Part shown: piece after piece, positions 14,379 to 17,387 of the stretch
Layout: each line of letters starts with the position of its first letter
Numbering within the stretch: the stretch's first letter is position 1
Assembly (NCBI GenBank): GCA_947472655.1
Contig: CANJCG010000021.1
Coordinates: 1-17,387 of the forward strand
Source of the DNA: Actinomycetota bacterium
GTDB taxonomy: Bacteria; Actinomycetota; Actinomycetes; S36-B12
DNA length: 17,387 nt
Reading direction: 5' to 3'
The notes under the pieces: model-generated
The model's database searches: none
What the model saw: the letters and a program-made list of their open reading frames with translations, nothing else
Told to the model about the DNA's origin: nothing
Made by a program: the position numbers and the translations under genes

Positions 14379-16115
14379 TCAGGCTTCAATTGACCGAATA
14401 AAAAGATGAGTACCCGTCTTTTTCATTTCCTGTAACTCACCTGCACTAGGTGGCCTATCCTCACCATGAATCCACACTGTGCGCTCGGGACTCATTTGCG
14501 CCAAGAGATTCTGGGCAAACTCGTAATTTCGCGCGATGCTACCTATGACAACAAGATCGTATTGAGCTTCAAGGTCACCGAGATCATCTTTGGGCTGCGC
14601 TCTTTTCGACTCTCTACTACCGCGATCTTGTGGATCTAGAACTTTCGTGTAGCCAAAACCTCGTCCATACATTTCACTCGTCTCAACAGATGTGTCTTTG
14701 TATATGTAATCCACTGGAAAAAGCACATCGCAATCACTCCCAAGTATTTGCTTAAGACCAATGAGTGTCATCACGCTGAGATAGTCTGAGGATTCATCTA
14801 AGTTCTCGTCAACAAAGAGTACGCGTTGAATGCTCGGGTAACCTGTTTGTGCCAATACATACTCCGCCATGGAGCGACTAGTCAGATTCTTTCTTAAGAA
14901 ATCTTGAAATGCATTTCTCGTTTCATTGATAGGAATCCCGACTCCTGAATAAACATTCTTCAAAATACGATTCATAGCTGACTTTGGATAGTGCACCATT
15001 GAGAACTTGGGAACTTCAGAAATATCAGCCATAACAGGGACAGAACCGCTAGCAATAATTTCTAGGTGTCGAAAACAATCCCAACCGGCTTTACGGTGTG
15101 TTAGTGCCAAGCGTGAATTTCCATAGGTTTCGATGTACTCACGCTCATCGTCAAATGAATACGGGAAACCAGGGGTAATTGGGCTCAATACAAATTCTGG
15201 CTGCTTGTTGAAAAAGAGATCAAGCCGGGGATATGAAAAGGAGATTGGCCAATAGCCATGAATTTCGTAGCATTCTCTTGCAAGCATCAGGATTTCGGAA
15301 TCGTCAATATGTTTTATTGGCTCTAACTCAAAATGATTGTCTTCAATTATTCTGATCAAGTCTTCAATCTCATGCCTGTCGATTTCACTAAGTCCATTTG
15401 TGCGATCACTGTGATTCGATTTGTATTCTTGAAACCTTGCAATAATCGCACCAAAATTAACTCGCTGTTGAGCTGCCGCGAAGTTCAGCGTCTCTCTGAA
15501 TGAGTGCGCATGACTGAATGTCATTCCGGTTTTAGCATCGCCAAAGGATCGCCCCGCTGCTGAAAAGCCCTCTGAAACCATAAGCTTCGCAATCACCGTT
15601 AGATCAGATTGTCTAAGTCCATCTGTAGTCAGGATTACTGTCTTAACAGGGACTGTTCTCCAGTTTGTATTCTGAAAACCTTCGAGACTCCCGCTACGCA
15701 AGTCCATTGAAAGTGCATCTAAAGATGCGCCCCCTTCTAAATCATTGAGGAAATCAACGCATGCGACTGTCGGGATATTAACCTCGTGCAATTCACCATG
15801 AGGAAAGAATCTGCGGACATATTCCGAGTCAGGAGAAAACACTTCCGGGAATCGACTTACGTCGTTGCTTGAGTAGAAGACTGAGCTTTCGGTGCCTTCT
15901 TTGAAATCGATATGGGCATTGATGATTTCGACCTGACCCCATTCAGCCCACATGGCTTCAAGTCGTGGAATAACTTCCGGGTTTGGTTCAACAAGAACTA
16001 CGCGCGTGTCTTCAGGTCGATTTGATGCTGTCACGAAATCTTTAAACCCGGCTCGGTAGCGCACACGCTCATCAACCGGTAACGGTGCCTCGCCCAGTTG
16101 AACGTAGATTTTCAT
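14379..16115 (-). CDS. Multidomain protein: degenerate FkbM-like domain plus exostosin-like glycosyltransferase
   Basis: This protein is 578 residues from ATG 16115. Residues 1-205 resemble an FkbM methyltransferase (RVVLVEPNPEVIPRLEAMW at 38-56). The usual glycine-rich SAM loop is replaced by YVQLGEAPLP, and the usual DVEG motif reads DLRSGSLEGF (138-147), so methyl transfer may be lost. Residues 270-380 carry a GT47/exostosin-like donor site: YGNSRLALTHRKAGWDCFRHLEIIASGSVPVM (331-362). Residues 430-578 form another Rossmann-like domain (RVLFVDENLDESSDYLS, then YDLVVIGSIARNYEFAQ). It is probably a cytosolic glycosyltransferase. The frame extends to 16178, but the first strand begins at residue 1 of this start, and TAATCT lies seven bases upstream, fitting a leaderless mRNA. 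Five hand-counted lines average about 41% GC, well below the neighbours, suggesting transfer. Confidence 0.65.
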   Translation of the reverse strand: MKIYVQLGEAPLPVDERVRYRAGFKDFVTASNRPEDTRVVLVEPNPEVIPRLEAMWAEWGQVEIINAHIDFKEGTESSVFYSSNDVSRFPEVFSPDSEYVRRFFPHGELHEVNIPTVACVDFLNDLEGGASLDALSMDLRSGSLEGFQNTNWRTVPVKTVILTTDGLRQSDLTVIAKLMVSEGFSAAGRSFGDAKTGMTFSHAHSFRETLNFAAAQQRVNFGAIIARFQEYKSNHSDRTNGLSEIDRHEIEDLIRIIEDNHFELEPIKHIDDSEILMLARECYEIHGYWPISFSYPRLDLFFNKQPEFVLSPITPGFPYSFDDEREYIETYGNSRLALTHRKAGWDCFRHLEIIASGSVPVMADISEVPKFSMVHYPKSAMNRILKNVYSGVGIPINETRNAFQDFLRKNLTSRSMAEYVLAQTGYPSIQRVLFVDENLDESSDYLSVMTLIGLKQILGSDCDVLFPVDYIYKDTSVETSEMYGRGFGYTKVLDPQDRGSRESKRAQPKDDLGDLEAQYDLVVIGSIARNYEFAQNLLAQMSPERTVWIHGEDRPPSAGELQEMKKTGTHLFIRSIEA

Positions 16116-16140
16116 ATGGCTCAGATTACCGTCGTAGACT
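16113..16140. promoter_or_regulatory. Divergent start region with two leaderless-type -10 elements
   Basis: CATATG at 16113-16118 places the minus-strand ATG (16115) directly against a plus-strand ATG (16116). On the minus strand TAATCT (16128-16123) is seven bases before ATG 16115. On the plus strand TAGACT (16135-16140) is eight bases before ATG 16149. Both fit TANNNT at leaderless spacing, and neither start has a Shine-Dalgarno site. -35 hexamers are weak. The two promoters would face and overlap each other. Confidence 0.4.
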
Positions 16141-16148
16141 CTCGCAAT

Positions 16149-17336
16149 ATGAAGAAGGCGACGCGGAAGCAATGGCATTCATGTATTCCAGCTGCTATCT
16201 CGGGTCTGATCATTCTGATGGCTGGGGTCACCAATAAGTGGTCAGTTATCGGCGTCCCGGCAAATGGCAGTAACTTCGGCGATTTGCGCGTCATCACTAC
16301 CGCAGCAGAATGCGCCTCAGTAGATCCAAGTTGGAATATCGCATCAGTGCCATGCGATCCATCGATGGCGATGTACAACTATCCAAGTTTTTGGGCATAA
16401 GGGTTCGCCAGACTTGGAATCACAAGTGACGCCACTACCTGGCTCGCTGGCGTTTTCATCTTGGCATTCCTCCTTGGGCTAGTCGTTCTCACGGGCTCGC
16501 TCCTGCAGTCAACACATTCTTCCTGGAAGCTACTGGTGACGCTCACCCTTGCCTCGGTGACTCCTCCAGTTTTTCTTGCTGCTCAGCGCGGAAATATCGA
16601 TCTACTTGTCTTTGCCTTCATGTCACTTGGATTAGTGCTCGTTGCATTCACCCATCGCTACTCGGGAGCAGTGGCACTCGCAATAGCTACCACTTTGAAA
16701 CTCTTCCCGATTGGATCCGGGCTAGCTCTCCTGCTAGACAAGGAGAAACGCACGAAAGTGCTCACTCTCTTCATCTTGCTTTCGGCCTTCGGTGTCGCCC
16801 TTTCCATAAGCGACCTTCGCTATATCTCAGAGAAAACTCCGCAACTCGATGGAGCTTCTTTCGGAAGTGCCCTCCTCCCGTTTCTCTTCGAAAGTCACAC
16901 AAGCACTGGATTAAGCGCCACCGCATTCAAAATTCTTGGGTGGGTGGCTTTCCTTCTCGTGTGGTTTGCCATGCAATTCATTGCCAGCCGAGGTTCTGCA
17001 CCCGCTCATGTGGTCACATTGCTTTGTTCGGAGCTGAGATCAAATCGTGCGAGTTCCGCGCTTTTCCTTGGCAGCTCAGGAGCTTTTCTCGTTGCTTATC
17101 TCGTAGGCCCAAGTTTTGACTATCGCCTAATTTTCCTCATTCCAGCGATTGGGGCTCTCGCAGCGCTGCAATCTCGGGCGGCACTGTGGTTGTCAGTGGT
17201 GTTGTTGCTTCAATTAGTTTTGAGCTACTCAAACTTTATTGGCGCTATCCAATATCTATCAGATCTGATGTTGCTCGTGCTTGCACCGTTACTTGGCGTG
17301 ATGTGCCTTCGATTGATTCGCAGCCCACACAAATAG
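16149..17336 (+). pseudogene. GT87-like polyprenol-dependent mannosyltransferase, broken by an in-frame TAA
   Basis: Two open segments in the same frame, before and after TAA at 16398-16400, together read as one GT87/DUF2029-type membrane protein. Before the stop are a basic start (MKKATRKQW), one membrane segment and GDLRVITTAAECASVDP...CDPSMAMYNYPSFWA. After it come GFARLGITSD, several membrane helices, AAQRGNIDLLVFAF and ATTLKLFPIG. The RGNxDLL and LKLxP motifs and the NYPSxW block are hallmarks of this family. There is no frameshift: a single base change to AAA or CAA would restore a 395-residue protein of normal size. No good restart codon with a ribosome site follows the stop. ATG 16149 is preferred for its -10 spacing and basic N-terminus; ATG 16116 and TTG 16098 are possible. 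A sequencing error or read-through cannot be excluded. Confidence 0.7.
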
Positions 17337-17387
17337 ACCAATAATCCATACTGCAGCGGAAACCGCAGTGACAATGTTTACCGGAAT
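17289..17387 (-). CDS. C-terminal end of a probable membrane protein, partial
   Basis: On the minus strand an open frame enters from the right edge and ends with TAA at 17289-17291. The 32 visible residues include NIVTAVSAAVWIIGLFVWA, which looks like a final transmembrane helix, followed by a short polar tail ending AHHAK. The frame overlaps the 3' end of the GT87-like gene by 48 bases in convergent orientation. The tail is too short to name a family; a flippase, ligase or another glycosyltransferase would suit the locus. The hydrophobic pattern could be chance. Confidence 0.4.
   Translation of the reverse strand: MPVNIVTAVSAAVWIIGLFVWAANQSKAHHAK

Noticed and set aside
16116..16178. N-terminal extension of the FkbM/exostosin-like gene to 16178
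   Set aside because: The added 21 residues carry no fold element and read across the divergent gene's start; the family-like strand starts at ATG 16115.
16461..17336. A separate 291-residue membrane protein starting at TTG 16461
   Set aside because: It is in the same frame as the upstream segment ending at the TAA, and the bases between (16401-16460) continue the family sequence. It has no ribosome site, so it is better read as the 3' part of the broken GT87-like gene.
17351..17368. Hairpin CTGCAGCGGAAACCGCAG as a terminator after the GT87-like gene
   Set aside because: The stem is short and imperfect, no T-tract follows, and it lies inside the probable minus-strand coding end.

Overview
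This window is a dense surface-glycan biosynthesis locus with no ribosomal, tRNA, CRISPR or insertion-sequence genes. Hand-counted lines of the ordinary genes run about 53-58% GC. GTG and TTG starts, stop/start overlaps and -10-like hexamers 6-8 nt upstream of start codons (a leaderless-mRNA layout) occur alongside a DUF2304 plus DPM1-like glycosyltransferase pair. Together these suggest a moderate-GC actinobacterium, perhaps planktonic. That assignment is inference; no phylogenetic marker is present.

Layout. (A) 1-3010, plus strand: the 3' end of a probable DUF2172/DUF4910-type protein, a SAM methyltransferase, a DUF6492 putative glycosyltransferase and a PhyH-type Fe(II)/2-oxoglutarate oxygenase, linked by overlaps or 1-nt gaps. 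(B) 3007-5630, minus strand: a GT4 glycosyltransferase followed by a capsule-type GT-B protein. (C) 5710-6675, plus strand: one NodZ/FUT8-like putative fucosyltransferase, divergent from B. (D) 6724-14280, minus strand: two small methyltransferases, then a run of DPM1-like GT2, DUF2304, GT-A transferase, UDP-xylose synthase, LIC_10190-type membrane protein and GT-B-like transferase. (E) 14379-16115, minus strand: an AT-rich multidomain protein with a degenerate FkbM-like N-terminus and an exostosin-like middle. (F) 16149-17336, plus strand: a GT87-like membrane mannosyltransferase gene interrupted by an in-frame TAA. (G) At the right edge, the end of a probable minus-strand membrane protein.

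How the genes may work together. UDP-xylose synthase supplies a pentose donor. Several GT-A and GT-B enzymes would build a glycan in the cytoplasm. The GT2/DUF2304 pair could load a sugar onto a polyprenyl phosphate and anchor or flip it for GT-C-type membrane enzymes (the LIC_10190-like protein, and the GT87 protein if functional). Three methyltransferases and an oxygenase would decorate the sugars or a lipid. No polymerase, flippase or export gene is identifiable here, so the window is an internal slice of a larger locus.

No gap between genes exceeds about 110 bases. The spaces hold Shine-Dalgarno sites, possible promoters and a few short repeats, and no convincing intrinsic terminator.
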